The notes: generated by a model from the sequence alone, not told the origin. Positions 1 through 6,336 are shown, counted from the stretch's first letter. The stretch is DNA of 8,171 nt from an archaeon (GCA_024409145.1 JAKSUF010000060.1:1-8171); one strand, 5' to 3'. Numbers and translations are program-made.

Positions 1-298
1 ATGATTATTGGATTAATTCTAAGATAATTGTTTTGATAACTATTTTAATTTTTTTAACTATTTTTTATAAATCTTTTTTTAATTCATTTATAAAAAGCAA
101 ACATTTATTAATGTTATTAATATAATATATATTTATAATAGGTAACATCATGTTTCATATCTAAAATTGTGATTTTTCGCTATTTTAAATAATTATTAAA
201 TTATTCTCTGTTTATTTCTATAATATTAGTGTGCATTTTTATTATAGTTTGTTTATAGCGACCTATTATTTTTAGATAAGTATATGAGTATTTTTATA

Positions 299-316
299 AT
301 TAGATTTAAATCTAAT
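299..316. repeat. 18-bp perfect palindrome
   Basis: ATTAGATTTAAATCTAAT reads the same on both strands, with a central TTTAAA. It lies in the gene-free region about 460 bases before rps12. It could be a dimeric regulator's binding site, part of a terminator for an upstream gene, or a chance product of extreme AT content. The central G/C-containing arms (AGAT/ATCT) make it somewhat better than a pure A/T palindrome. No function can be assigned. Confidence 0.55.
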
Positions 317-630
317 AATCTATATTTTTGGCGTAATTATATGTTAGGTTATTTTTTTCTAATTATTGATCTCATTATTATTTAAAATATTTTCAAATAT
401 AATTAGCTAAAAGCATTTTATATTAATTTAACCGACTAATAGTTGTACTTACTGTTTTAATACAATTGTTGGTATTAATTAATAAGTTCAGCTAATTAGT
501 TTTATTACATAAAAAATAGATTATATAAGTTTTTTCAAATTTGTGTAGAAGTTTTGATTGCTATATCTCATTAGATTATAGATTCAACTTATTAACTTAA
601 TCAATTAATTTGTTGATTTCTTAAGAGAAT

Positions 631-640
631 TATTATAGTA
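631..640 (+). promoter_or_regulatory. Possible TATA box for rps12-rps7
   Basis: TATTATAGTA is the best TATA-like stretch ahead of the less AT-biased patch at 641-672. Archaeal transcription normally starts about 25 bases after the box centre, which would put the start near 660 and give a leader of about 115 bases. The background is so AT-rich that alternatives, such as the A/T run near 706-722, cannot be excluded. Confidence 0.2.
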
Positions 641-738
641 AATCGCAGCGGTGGATTTCTATCATAGCTTGGAATAAATTATTACAATCTTTGATTATTC
701 ATACCTTTAAATTAATAATAACTAAATTTAGAGGTTTA

Positions 739-752
739 AAGACATTTGTCTT
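739..752. repeat. Small inverted repeat just ahead of the rps12 ribosome binding site
   Basis: AAGAC-ATTT-GTCTT can form a five-pair hairpin with a four-base loop. It covers the rejected TTG start (746) and lies nine bases before the AGAGG binding site of rps12. A short palindrome, CTAAATTTAG (722-731), precedes it. If transcribed, the hairpin could hide the TTG start or affect ribosome loading, but the stem is weak. Confidence 0.35.
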
Positions 753-775
753 ATAAATTAAGAGGAAGATTAAAT

Positions 776-1201
776 ATGCCAGGACTTTTTGCTGCTAAAA
801 AGCTTAAAAAGAATAGACAAAATTTCAAATGGAAAGACGTAGATTATAAAAGAAGAGCATTACGTTTAGACGTAAAAGCAGACCCTCTCGAAGGAGCACC
901 TCAAGCTAGAGGAATTGTTATCGAAAAAGTAGGTATTGAAGCAAAACAACCTAACTCTGCTATTCGTAAATGTGTTCGTGTTCAATTAATCAAAAATGGT
1001 AAACAATTAACTGCTTTCGCACCAGGTGATGGAGCTATTGGTTTTATCGATGAGCACGATGAAGTAATGATTGAAGGTATCGGTGGACCATCTGGAAGAT
1101 CCATGGGGGACATTCCTGGAGTTCGTTGGAAAGTCAGTAAAGTTAACAATGTAGCTTTATCTGAAATGGTTAGTGGAAAAATTGATAAACCAGTAAGATA
1201 A
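776..1201 (+). CDS. rps12: 30S ribosomal protein S12 (uS12), archaeal type
   Basis: Small-subunit protein uS12 sits at the decoding centre and helps monitor codon-anticodon pairing. The protein is 141 residues, the usual archaeal length. It carries the conserved KQPNSA loop at residues 57-62 and the second decoding-site loop GDIPGVRWKV at 111-120. I chose ATG 776 over an in-frame TTG at 746: the family normally begins MPGLFAAKKL, and an AGAGGAAG ribosome binding site ends seven bases before this ATG. The TTG start would add ten residues not typical of the family, although a GAGG at 731-734 does precede it. The gene is followed after 14 bases by rps7, so the two are almost certainly cotranscribed. 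It uses CGT for several arginines alongside AGA. Confidence 0.96.
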   Translation: MPGLFAAKKLKKNRQNFKWKDVDYKRRALRLDVKADPLEGAPQARGIVIEKVGIEAKQPNSAIRKCVRVQLIKNGKQLTAFAPGDGAIGFIDEHDEVMIEGIGGPSGRSMGDIPGVRWKVSKVNNVALSEMVSGKIDKPVR

Positions 1202-1215
1202 TTGGGGTAATTTTT

Positions 1216-1776
1216 ATGAGTAAATTATTTGATAAATGGGACCTTGATGAAGTTGAAGTACAAGACTTAGGTTTAAAAAGATACATCTGTTTAGATGAAA
1301 TTATTGTTCCTCACACTTCAGGTAGACATGTTAAAAGACAATTTGCAAAATCTAAAGTTTCTATTGTTGAAAGATTAATGAACAAAATCATGAGAACTGA
1401 AAGAAACTCAGGTAAGAAAAACAAAGCTTACAATGTTGTTAGAGATGCTTTAGAAATTATTAACAAAAGAACTAAAAAGAACCCTGTTCAAGTTTTAGTT
1501 TCTGCTGTTGAAAATACTTCTCCTCGTGAAGAAACTACTCGTATTAAATACGGTGGTGTAGGATACCAAGTAGCAGTAGATATTTCTCCACAAAGAAGAG
1601 TTGACCTTTCTTTAGGATTCTTAACTAGAGGAACTTTACAATCTGCTTTCAAAAACAAAAGATCTGTAGCTGAATGTTTAGCTAACGAATTAATTTTTGC
1701 TTCTGAAGAAGATACTAGAAGTTTTGCTTTACAGAAAAAAGAAGAAAAAGAAAGAGTTGCAAAAGCAGCACACTAA
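1216..1776 (+). CDS. rps7: 30S ribosomal protein S7 (uS7), archaeal type
   Basis: uS7 is a primary 16S rRNA binder that organises the head of the small subunit and contacts the E-site tRNA. The 186-residue product matches archaeal S7 in length, longer than the bacterial form (about 156) because of an N-terminal extension. Recognisable blocks are GRHVKRQFAKSKVSIVERLMNKIM (about residues 31-59, abbreviated by position) and the central SPREETTRIKYGGVGYQV stretch with the beta-hairpin that reaches toward the mRNA exit. The basic C-terminal tail is KKEEKERVAKAAH. ATG 1216 follows a GGGGT ribosome binding site (1204-1208) by seven bases. The 14-base gap after rps12 indicates a shared transcript. 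AGA is the dominant arginine codon. Confidence 0.96.
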   Translation: MSKLFDKWDLDEVEVQDLGLKRYICLDEIIVPHTSGRHVKRQFAKSKVSIVERLMNKIMRTERNSGKKNKAYNVVRDALEIINKRTKKNPVQVLVSAVENTSPREETTRIKYGGVGYQVAVDISPQRRVDLSLGFLTRGTLQSAFKNKRSVAECLANELIFASEEDTRSFALQKKEEKERVAKAAH

Positions 1777-1810
1777 TTTTAGTTGCTTTCAATTCATTAA
1801 ATTTATATTT

Positions 1811-1818
1811 TTATATAT
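1811..1818 (+). promoter_or_regulatory. Possible TATA box for fusA
   Basis: TTATATAT lies in the 97-base gap between rps7 and fusA. A start about 25 bases downstream (near 1840) would give a leader of roughly 35 bases ahead of the GTG start. The gap is long for an archaeal ribosomal operon, which fits an internal promoter, but read-through from rps7 is equally possible. AT background keeps confidence low. Confidence 0.28.
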
Positions 1819-1873
1819 TTTTTAATTTATTAATTCATATAAAACAATTATTTACATATGTTTAGGTGATTAT

Positions 1874-4069
1874 GTGAGTAGACGAGACAAAATGATTGCA
1901 AAAATCAAAGAATTAATGTACGAACCAGAACACATTAGAAACATTGGTATTTGTGCACATATTGACCACGGTAAAACTACTTTATCTGATAACCTCTTAG
2001 CAGGTGCAGGAATGATTTCTGAAGAACTTGCTGGTGACCAAAGATTTTTAGATTTCGATGAACAAGAACAAGCTCGTGGTATTACCATTGATGCAGCAAA
2101 CGTATCTATGGTTCACAATTACAAAGATCAAGAATATCTTATTAACTTAATTGATACTCCTGGTCACGTTGACTTTGGTGGGGACGTAACTCGTGCTATG
2201 AGAGCTGTAGATGGTGCAGTAGTTGTAGTTTGTGCTGTAGAAGGAATCATGCCACAAACTGAAACTGTATTAAGACAAGCTTTAAAAGAAAAGGTTAAAC
2301 CTGTTTTATTCATTAACAAAGTAGACAGATTAATTAATGAAGTAAAATTAGGACCTCAAGAATTATCTGATAAATTCATGAAAATCATCCTTGAAGCTAA
2401 TAAATTGATTAAAGGAATGGTTTCTGATGATATGAAAGATGAATGGACTGTAGATGTAACTGATGGTAGTGTTGCATTTGGTTCTGCATATCACAACTGG
2501 GCTATTAATGTTCCTATGATGCAAGAAACTGGAATTAACTTTAAAGACATCATTGACTTCTGTAATGATGAAAAACAAAAAGAATTAGCTCAAAAAGTAC
2601 CATTAGCTAATGTATTATTAGGTATGGTAGTAGACCATTTACCTTCTCCTAAAGTTTCCCAACAATACAGATGTCCTAACATCTGGGATGGGGATATTGA
2701 AAGTGAAGCTGGTCAAACTATGATTAACACTGATTCTGAAGGACCTTTAGCTGTAATGGTTACTAATGTATCTGTAGATAAACACGCTGGTGAAGTAGCT
2801 ACTGGTAGAGTATATGGTGGTACTGTTGAACCTGGTAGTGAAGTATTCTTAGTAGGTAGTCATGCTAAATCTAGAGTACAACAAGTAGGTGTATACTTCG
2901 GTCCTGAAAGAGTTCCTGCTGAAAGAGTTCCTGCTGGTAACATTGTATATATTACTGGTGCTAAAGGAGCTACTGCTGGGGAAACTATTTGTGATCCTAA
3001 CCAAAAAATTAAAGAATTTGAAGGATTAGAACACATCTCTGAACCTGTAGTTACTGTGGCTGTAGAAGCTAAAAATACTAAAGACTTACCAAAACTTATC
3101 GAAGTATTAAGACAAACTGCTAAAGAAGACCCAACTATTCATGTTAACATTAACGAAGAAACTGGTGAACACTTAGTATCTGGTATGGGTGAACTTCACT
3201 TAGAAGTTATTGGTGTAAGAATTAACAATAAAGGTGTAGACATCCAAACTTCTGAACCTATTGTTGTATACAGAGAAACTGTTGCAGGTGTTACTGCAGC
3301 TCCAGCTGAAGGTAAATCTCCAAACAAACATAACAGATTATATGTTAAAGTTGAACCTTTAGAAGATTCTCTCTTTGATGCATTACAAAAAGGTGACTTA
3401 AAAGAAGGTAAAGTTAAAAGTAAAGAAGAAGCTCCTCAATTTGTTGAATATGGTCTTGACAAAGAAGAAGCAAGAAGAGTATGGGATGTTTACAACAAAT
3501 CTTTATTCATCAACATGACTCGTGGTATTCAATACTTAGATGAGATTAAAGAGCTTGTTATTGAAGGTTTTGAATCTGCACTTGAAGAAGGACCAGTTGC
3601 AAACGAAATTGCAATGGGTATGAAATTTACTCTTTTAGATGCAAAACTTCACGAAGATGCAGTTCACAGAGGACCAGCTCAAATTTTACCTGCTATCAGA
3701 AATGCTATTAAAGGTGGTATGATGTTAGCAAAACCAACTTTACTTGAACCTGTTCAAAAAGTATTTATTAACACTCCTACTGATTATATGGGAGCATGTA
3801 CTAAAGAAATTCTTAACAGAAGAGGTCAAATTGTTGACATGCCAACTGAAGGTGACATGGTAAATGTTGAAGCTAAAGTACCTGTAGCTGAAATGTTTGG
3901 TTTCGCTGGTGATATTAGATCTGCAACTCAAGGTAGATGTTTATGGTCTACTGAAAATGCTGGTTTCGAAAGATTACCAAGAGAATTACAAGACCAAATC
4001 ATTAAACAAATCAGAGAAAGAAAAGGATTATCCCCTCAACCTTTCGGTCCTGAACATTACTTAGGATAA
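1874..4069 (+). CDS. fusA: Translation elongation factor 2 (aEF-2)
   Basis: aEF-2 is the GTPase that drives translocation on the archaeal ribosome. The 731-residue product is of normal length. GTPase motifs are in order: AHIDHGKT at 28-35, RGIT at 68-71, DTPGH at 94-98, NKVD at 148-151. Domain IV contains the LHEDAVHRG segment; H598 in it aligns with the histidine converted to diphthamide in archaeal and eukaryotic EF-2. The start is GTG 1874, giving MSRRDKMIAKIKELM as in relatives. An AGGTGAT binding site (1864-1870) sits just upstream. An ATG at 1872, two bases earlier and in another frame, runs straight into TGA and cannot encode this protein. Residues 345-354 are a perfect repeat, ERVPA twice, encoded by an exact 15-bp tandem repeat. 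Confidence 0.98.
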   Translation: MSRRDKMIAKIKELMYEPEHIRNIGICAHIDHGKTTLSDNLLAGAGMISEELAGDQRFLDFDEQEQARGITIDAANVSMVHNYKDQEYLINLIDTPGHVDFGGDVTRAMRAVDGAVVVVCAVEGIMPQTETVLRQALKEKVKPVLFINKVDRLINEVKLGPQELSDKFMKIILEANKLIKGMVSDDMKDEWTVDVTDGSVAFGSAYHNWAINVPMMQETGINFKDIIDFCNDEKQKELAQKVPLANVLLGMVVDHLPSPKVSQQYRCPNIWDGDIESEAGQTMINTDSEGPLAVMVTNVSVDKHAGEVATGRVYGGTVEPGSEVFLVGSHAKSRVQQVGVYFGPERVPAERVPAGNIVYITGAKGATAGETICDPNQKIKEFEGLEHISEPVVTVAVEAKNTKDLPKLIEVLRQTAKEDPTIHVNINEETGEHLVSGMGELHLEVIGVRINNKGVDIQTSEPIVVYRETVAGVTAAPAEGKSPNKHNRLYVKVEPLEDSLFDALQKGDLKEGKVKSKEEAPQFVEYGLDKEEARRVWDVYNKSLFINMTRGIQYLDEIKELVIEGFESALEEGPVANEIAMGMKFTLLDAKLHEDAVHRGPAQILPAIRNAIKGGMMLAKPTLLEPVQKVFINTPTDYMGACTKEILNRRGQIVDMPTEGDMVNVEAKVPVAEMFGFAGDIRSATQGRCLWSTENAGFERLPRELQDQIIKQIRERKGLSPQPFGPEHYLG
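2906..2935 (+). repeat. 15-bp perfect tandem repeat inside fusA
   Basis: The unit GAAAGAGTTCCTGCT occurs twice head to tail and in frame, encoding ERVPA-ERVPA at residues 345-354. From memory, related archaeal EF-2 proteins have a segment of equal length here (pattern GP-R-V----VPAGNI), so it looks like substitution or local homogenisation rather than an insertion. The segment lies before the conserved PAGNI motif in domain II. Confidence 0.8.
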
Positions 4070-4097
4070 TTCTAAAATTTAATTAATACATTTATTA

Positions 4098-4129
4098 AAA
4101 TAGAATTCATTATTTTTAGAATTCTATTT
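4098..4129 (+). terminator. 11-bp hairpin downstream of fusA
   Basis: AAATAGAATTC (4098-4108) and GAATTCTATTT (4119-4129) form a perfect 11-pair stem around a ten-base A/T loop. The hairpin begins 28 bases after the fusA stop. No long uninterrupted T-tract follows directly, only TATATTATTTTA, so it may act as a 3'-end stabiliser rather than a bacterial-type terminator. Archaea usually terminate at T-rich runs without needing a hairpin. Confidence 0.5.
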
Positions 4130-4330
4130 ATATTATTTTATGATATATATTGTTAATTTTTTATTGTAGATTTTAAATTTTATTTAAAAAAAGTATAATT
4201 TTGTCTTCAAAAAACATTACTATTATATATTATAAAAAATATAGTAATAATATATAGTTAGGTATCTCTATATTTCATTTTTATTTTTATAATTTTTTAA
4301 TTATTAAATTATTAATGAAATAAGCTTAAC

Positions 4331-4338
4331 CTATATGA
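4331..4338 (+). promoter_or_regulatory. Possible TATA box for tuf
   Basis: CTATATGA is centred about 46 bases before the tuf ATG, which would place a transcription start near 4360 and give a leader of about 20 bases that just includes the GAGGT site. TATATA at 4251-4256 is a second candidate and would give a leader of about 100 bases. The sequence alone does not decide between them. Confidence 0.28.
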
Positions 4339-4380
4339 TTTTTATTTATTTAAACTAATTATTTATATGAGGTTTTTATA

Positions 4381-5622
4381 ATGGCAAAAGCAAAAGAACA
4401 TTTAAATTTAGCATTTATTGGACACGTTGATCACGGTAAATCTACTTTAGTAGGACACCTTTTATTAAAAGCAGGTGCTATCGCTGAACAACAATTAGAC
4501 GACGGAGAAAACAAATTCAGATTTGTTATGGACAAATTAGGAGAAGAAAGAGAAAGAGGAGTAACTATCGACTTAGCTCACCAAAAATTCTCCACTAACA
4601 AATACGACTACACTGTTGTAGACTGTCCTGGACACAGAGATTTCGTTAAAAACATGATTACTGGTGCTTCCCAAGCTGACGCAGCTGTTTTAGTAGTAGC
4701 TGCTAACGACGGTGTAATGCCACAAACCAAAGAACACATGTTCTTATCCATGACTTTAGGTATTAAACAACTCATTATTGCTGTTAACAAAATGGATGTA
4801 GAAAACTACAGTGAAGACAGATTCAATGAAGTTAAAGAAGACGTTAATGTATTACTCAAATCTATTGGTAGAGATCCTGCAACTGTTCCTTTCATCCCTA
4901 TTTCTGCATTTGAAGGAGACAACATTAAAGAAACTAGTGAAAACATGCCTTGGTACAAAGGCGATGCACTTATTCCTGCATTAGACAAATTAACCGCTCC
5001 TGAAAAACCTGTAGACCTTCCTTTAAGAGTACCTATCCAAGATGTATACTCCATTACTGGTGTAGGAACTGTACCTGTTGGAAGAGTAGAAACTGGTATC
5101 ATGAAACAAGGAGACAATGTTATCTTTGAACCTGCTGGAGCTTCTGGTGAAGTAAAATCTATCGAAATGCACCACGAAATGTTCCCTGAAGCTGAACCTG
5201 GTGACAACATCGGATTCAACGTAAGAGGTGTAGGTAAAAACGATATCAGAAGAGGAGACGTAGCTGGACACACTACTGATGCTCCTACTGTAGCTAAAGA
5301 ATTCACTGCACAAGTTGTTGTATTACAACACCCTGGTGTAATTACTGTTGGATACACTCCTGTATTCCACTGTCACACTTCCCAGACTGCATGTACTTTC
5401 TTAGACTTAACTACCAAACTCGATCCTGCTACTGGTCAACCTGAACCTACTAAACCAGATTTCATTAAAACTGGTGATGCAGCGATTGTACAAATTAAAC
5501 CAACTAAACCAATGGTTATGGAAGAAGCTCAAAAAATCCCTCCTATGGGAAGATTCGCTATCAGAGATATGGGTCAAACTGTAGCTGCTGGTTTATGTCT
5601 TAAAGTTACTGATAAAAAATAA
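4381..5622 (+). CDS. tuf: Translation elongation factor 1-alpha (aEF-1A)
   Basis: aEF-1A is the GTPase that brings aminoacyl-tRNA to the ribosomal A site. The 413-residue length is normal for euryarchaeal EF-1A. GTPase motifs are GHVDHGKS at 14-21, RGVTID at 59-64, DCPGH at 81-85, NKMD at 136-139 and SAF at 175-177. The two C-terminal beta-barrel domains follow, with VGRVETG, PGDNIGFNVRG and MGRFAIRDMGQTVAAG. ATG 4381 follows the GAGGT site (4369-4373) by seven bases. The gene is richer in C than its neighbours (AAC, GAC, TTC codons preferred), as expected for translational selection on a very highly expressed gene. Large gaps on both sides suggest independent transcription. Confidence 0.98.
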   Translation: MAKAKEHLNLAFIGHVDHGKSTLVGHLLLKAGAIAEQQLDDGENKFRFVMDKLGEERERGVTIDLAHQKFSTNKYDYTVVDCPGHRDFVKNMITGASQADAAVLVVAANDGVMPQTKEHMFLSMTLGIKQLIIAVNKMDVENYSEDRFNEVKEDVNVLLKSIGRDPATVPFIPISAFEGDNIKETSENMPWYKGDALIPALDKLTAPEKPVDLPLRVPIQDVYSITGVGTVPVGRVETGIMKQGDNVIFEPAGASGEVKSIEMHHEMFPEAEPGDNIGFNVRGVGKNDIRRGDVAGHTTDAPTVAKEFTAQVVVLQHPGVITVGYTPVFHCHTSQTACTFLDLTTKLDPATGQPEPTKPDFIKTGDAAIVQIKPTKPMVMEEAQKIPPMGRFAIRDMGQTVAAGLCLKVTDKK

Positions 5623-5671
5623 GCTTATTGCTTGTTAATTACAGTAATTAAAGATTTTTATATGTATTATT

Positions 5672-5712
5672 GAAAAATTTTTTTAGAAAATATATTTTCT
5701 AATAAATTTTTC
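5672..5712 (+). terminator. Long nested hairpin downstream of tuf
   Basis: The outer arms GAAAAATTT (5672-5680) and AAATTTTTC (5704-5712) flank the perfect 20-bp palindrome TTAGAAAATATATTTTCTAA (5683-5702). Together they give about 17 pairs with a four-base TATA loop and a small internal bulge (TT against T). The structure starts 50 bases after the tuf stop. T-rich sequence follows (TTAAAATTTTGTTTTTAG). It is a likely 3'-end or termination structure for the tuf transcript, or alternatively a protein-binding site on DNA. Confidence 0.55.
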
Positions 5713-5776
5713 TTAAAATTTTGTTTTTAGGTTTTAAATAATTATAAGTTTTTAATCTATAGTATGTTTTAATTCA

Positions 5777-5820
5777 GTAATAATCTGAGTTATCCATTTA
5801 TAGATTACTTAGATTATTAT
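5777..5820 (+). promoter_or_regulatory. 14-pair inverted repeat ahead of rps10, enclosing a TATA-like box
   Basis: Positions 5777-5790 pair with 5807-5820 over 14 consecutive positions, two of them G-U, leaving a 16-base loop. The loop side contains TTTATAGA (5797-5804), a fair TATA box. Its expected start near 5826 would leave about 19 bases to the rps10 ATG. Two readings are possible: an operator-like DNA repeat around the promoter, or, if transcription begins further upstream, an RNA leader hairpin ending 11 bases before the GGAGG binding site. Both would place the element where it could control rps10. Confidence 0.4.
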
Positions 5821-5844
5821 AACCTGTTCTTGGAGGATTAAAAC

Positions 5845-6153
5845 ATGAATCAAGCTAGAATTAAACTTACTGGAACTGATCCTGAAAAACTTAATTATGT
5901 CTGTGACCAGTTAAAGAAAATTTCTGAAAGAACTGGTGTAGATATTTCTGGTCCAATTCCATTACCAACTAAAAAATTAGTTGTTCCAACTAGAAAATCT
6001 CCAGATGGAGAAGGTAAAGCTACTTGGGAAAAATGGGAACTTCGTATTCACAAACGTTTAATTGGAATTGGCGCTGATGAAAGAGCTATGAGACAAGTTA
6101 TGAAAGTTAATGTTCCTGATAATGTAAGTATTGAAATTGAACTTAAAAATTAA
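5845..6153 (+). CDS. rps10: 30S ribosomal protein S10 (uS10), archaeal type
   Basis: uS10 is a small-subunit head protein. The 102-residue product matches the archaeal length. It shows the N-terminal ARIKLTGTDPEKLNYVCDQL strand-helix (20 residues, from residue 4) and the loop DISGPIPLPTKKLVVPTRKSP that inserts among rRNA helices in the head (about residues 33-53, abbreviated by position). It ends with KWELRIHKRLIGIGADERA and a beta strand SIEIEL. ATG 5845 follows a strong GGAGG (5832-5836) by eight bases. rps10 is the usual last gene of this archaeal cluster, but here it stands 222 bases after tuf with its own inverted repeat and TATA-like box. A seven-pair repeat (CTTAAAA 6142-6148 / TTTTAAG 6155-6161) spans its stop codon. 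Confidence 0.96.
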   Translation: MNQARIKLTGTDPEKLNYVCDQLKKISERTGVDISGPIPLPTKKLVVPTRKSPDGEGKATWEKWELRIHKRLIGIGADERAMRQVMKVNVPDNVSIEIELKN

Positions 6154-6243
6154 ATTTTAAGTATTTAATTGATCTGATTATTTATATATGTTCTTTAAAT
6201 TAGGTTATTATGCATTTTGCTTTTGCTAATATTACTAAATTTA

Positions 6244-6259
6244 TAGAAAATATATTTTC
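6244..6259. repeat. Second copy of the AGAAAATATATTTTC palindrome
   Basis: TAGAAAATATATTTTC here is identical over 16 bases to 5684-5699 in the tuf 3' hairpin. Each copy is in the spacer following a translation gene, tuf for the first and rps10 for this one. The palindromic core is GAAAATATATTTTC. It may mark transcript 3' ends or be a shared DNA-binding site. Confidence 0.6.
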
Positions 6260-6301
6260 AGTTCTTTTTTATATTTAATTTAAAATTAAATTTTCATACT
6301 T

Positions 6302-6311
6302 TTTATAAAAG
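6302..6311 (+). promoter_or_regulatory. Likely TATA box for tRNA-Ser
   Basis: TTTATAAAAG is centred about 30 bases before the mature tRNA 5' end, so transcription would start about five bases upstream of the tRNA, as is typical for archaeal tRNA genes. The same bases form part of an eight-pair hairpin (6296-6303 / 6307-6314), which could also serve at the 3' end of the rps10 transcript. Confidence 0.45.
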
Positions 6312-6336
6312 TATACTGTATTTTTTATTTTTATAG

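Larger units (their letters stand above)
1..775. other. Long AT-rich region without a supported gene, upstream of rps12
   Basis: I read both strands and find no open frame with a plausible ribosome binding site and protein-like composition. The sequence is nearly all A and T with many stop codons. A reading frame open from base 1 stops at 25-27; it could be the tail of a gene outside the window, but eight codons cannot show that. Contents I can point to are an 18-bp perfect palindrome at 299-316, a 7-bp hairpin at 457-478, a bulged inverted repeat at 596-625, and the least AT-biased patch at about 641-672, just ahead of rps12. The rps12 promoter and leader should lie in the last 150 bases. 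Confidence 0.7.
4070..4380. other. 311-base spacer between fusA and tuf
   Basis: No open frame with a ribosome binding site is visible. The spacer holds the 11-bp hairpin at 4098-4129 and a second, weaker inverted repeat, ATTACTAT (4216-4223) against ATAGTAAT (4241-4248). It also has several TATA-like stretches and, at the end, the GAGGT ribosome binding site (4369-4373) of tuf. This size implies that tuf has its own promoter. Confidence 0.6.

Noticed and set aside
1..27. Short frame from base 1 ending in TAA at 25-27
   Set aside because: Too short to tell the tail of an upstream gene from chance in AT-rich DNA.
150..161. ATG after an AGGT-like word at 139-142
   Set aside because: The frame closes after four codons; no gene.
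746..775. Ten-residue N-terminal extension of S12 from TTG
   Set aside because: Archaeal S12 begins MPGLFAAKK, and the nearer AGAGG site suits ATG 776. The TTG is kept only as a finding.
1870..2088. 72-codon minus-strand frame over the fusA start
   Set aside because: Antisense to the conserved EF-2 GTPase region, with no binding site or family resemblance.
2363..2578. 71-codon minus-strand frame inside fusA
   Set aside because: Antisense shadow with low-complexity Phe/Ile-rich translation.
3740..3931. 63-codon minus-strand frame inside fusA
   Set aside because: Antisense shadow of EF-2 domain IV-V, with no translation signals.
4608..4790. 60-codon minus-strand frame inside tuf
   Set aside because: Antisense shadow over the EF-1A GTPase domain, with no ribosome binding site.
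5023..5313. 96-codon minus-strand frame inside tuf
   Set aside because: Another antisense shadow, with a serine/tyrosine-rich low-complexity product and no start signals.
4806..5357. 183-codon open frame on the minus strand inside tuf
   Set aside because: It mirrors the codon pattern of tuf, has no ribosome binding site, and its serine-, threonine- and proline-rich product resembles no family I know. It is a shadow of a strongly biased gene.
6271..6294. A/T-only inverted repeat TTTAATTT-A-AAATTAAA
   Set aside because: Pure A/T palindromes of this size are expected often in such sequence; no independent support for function.
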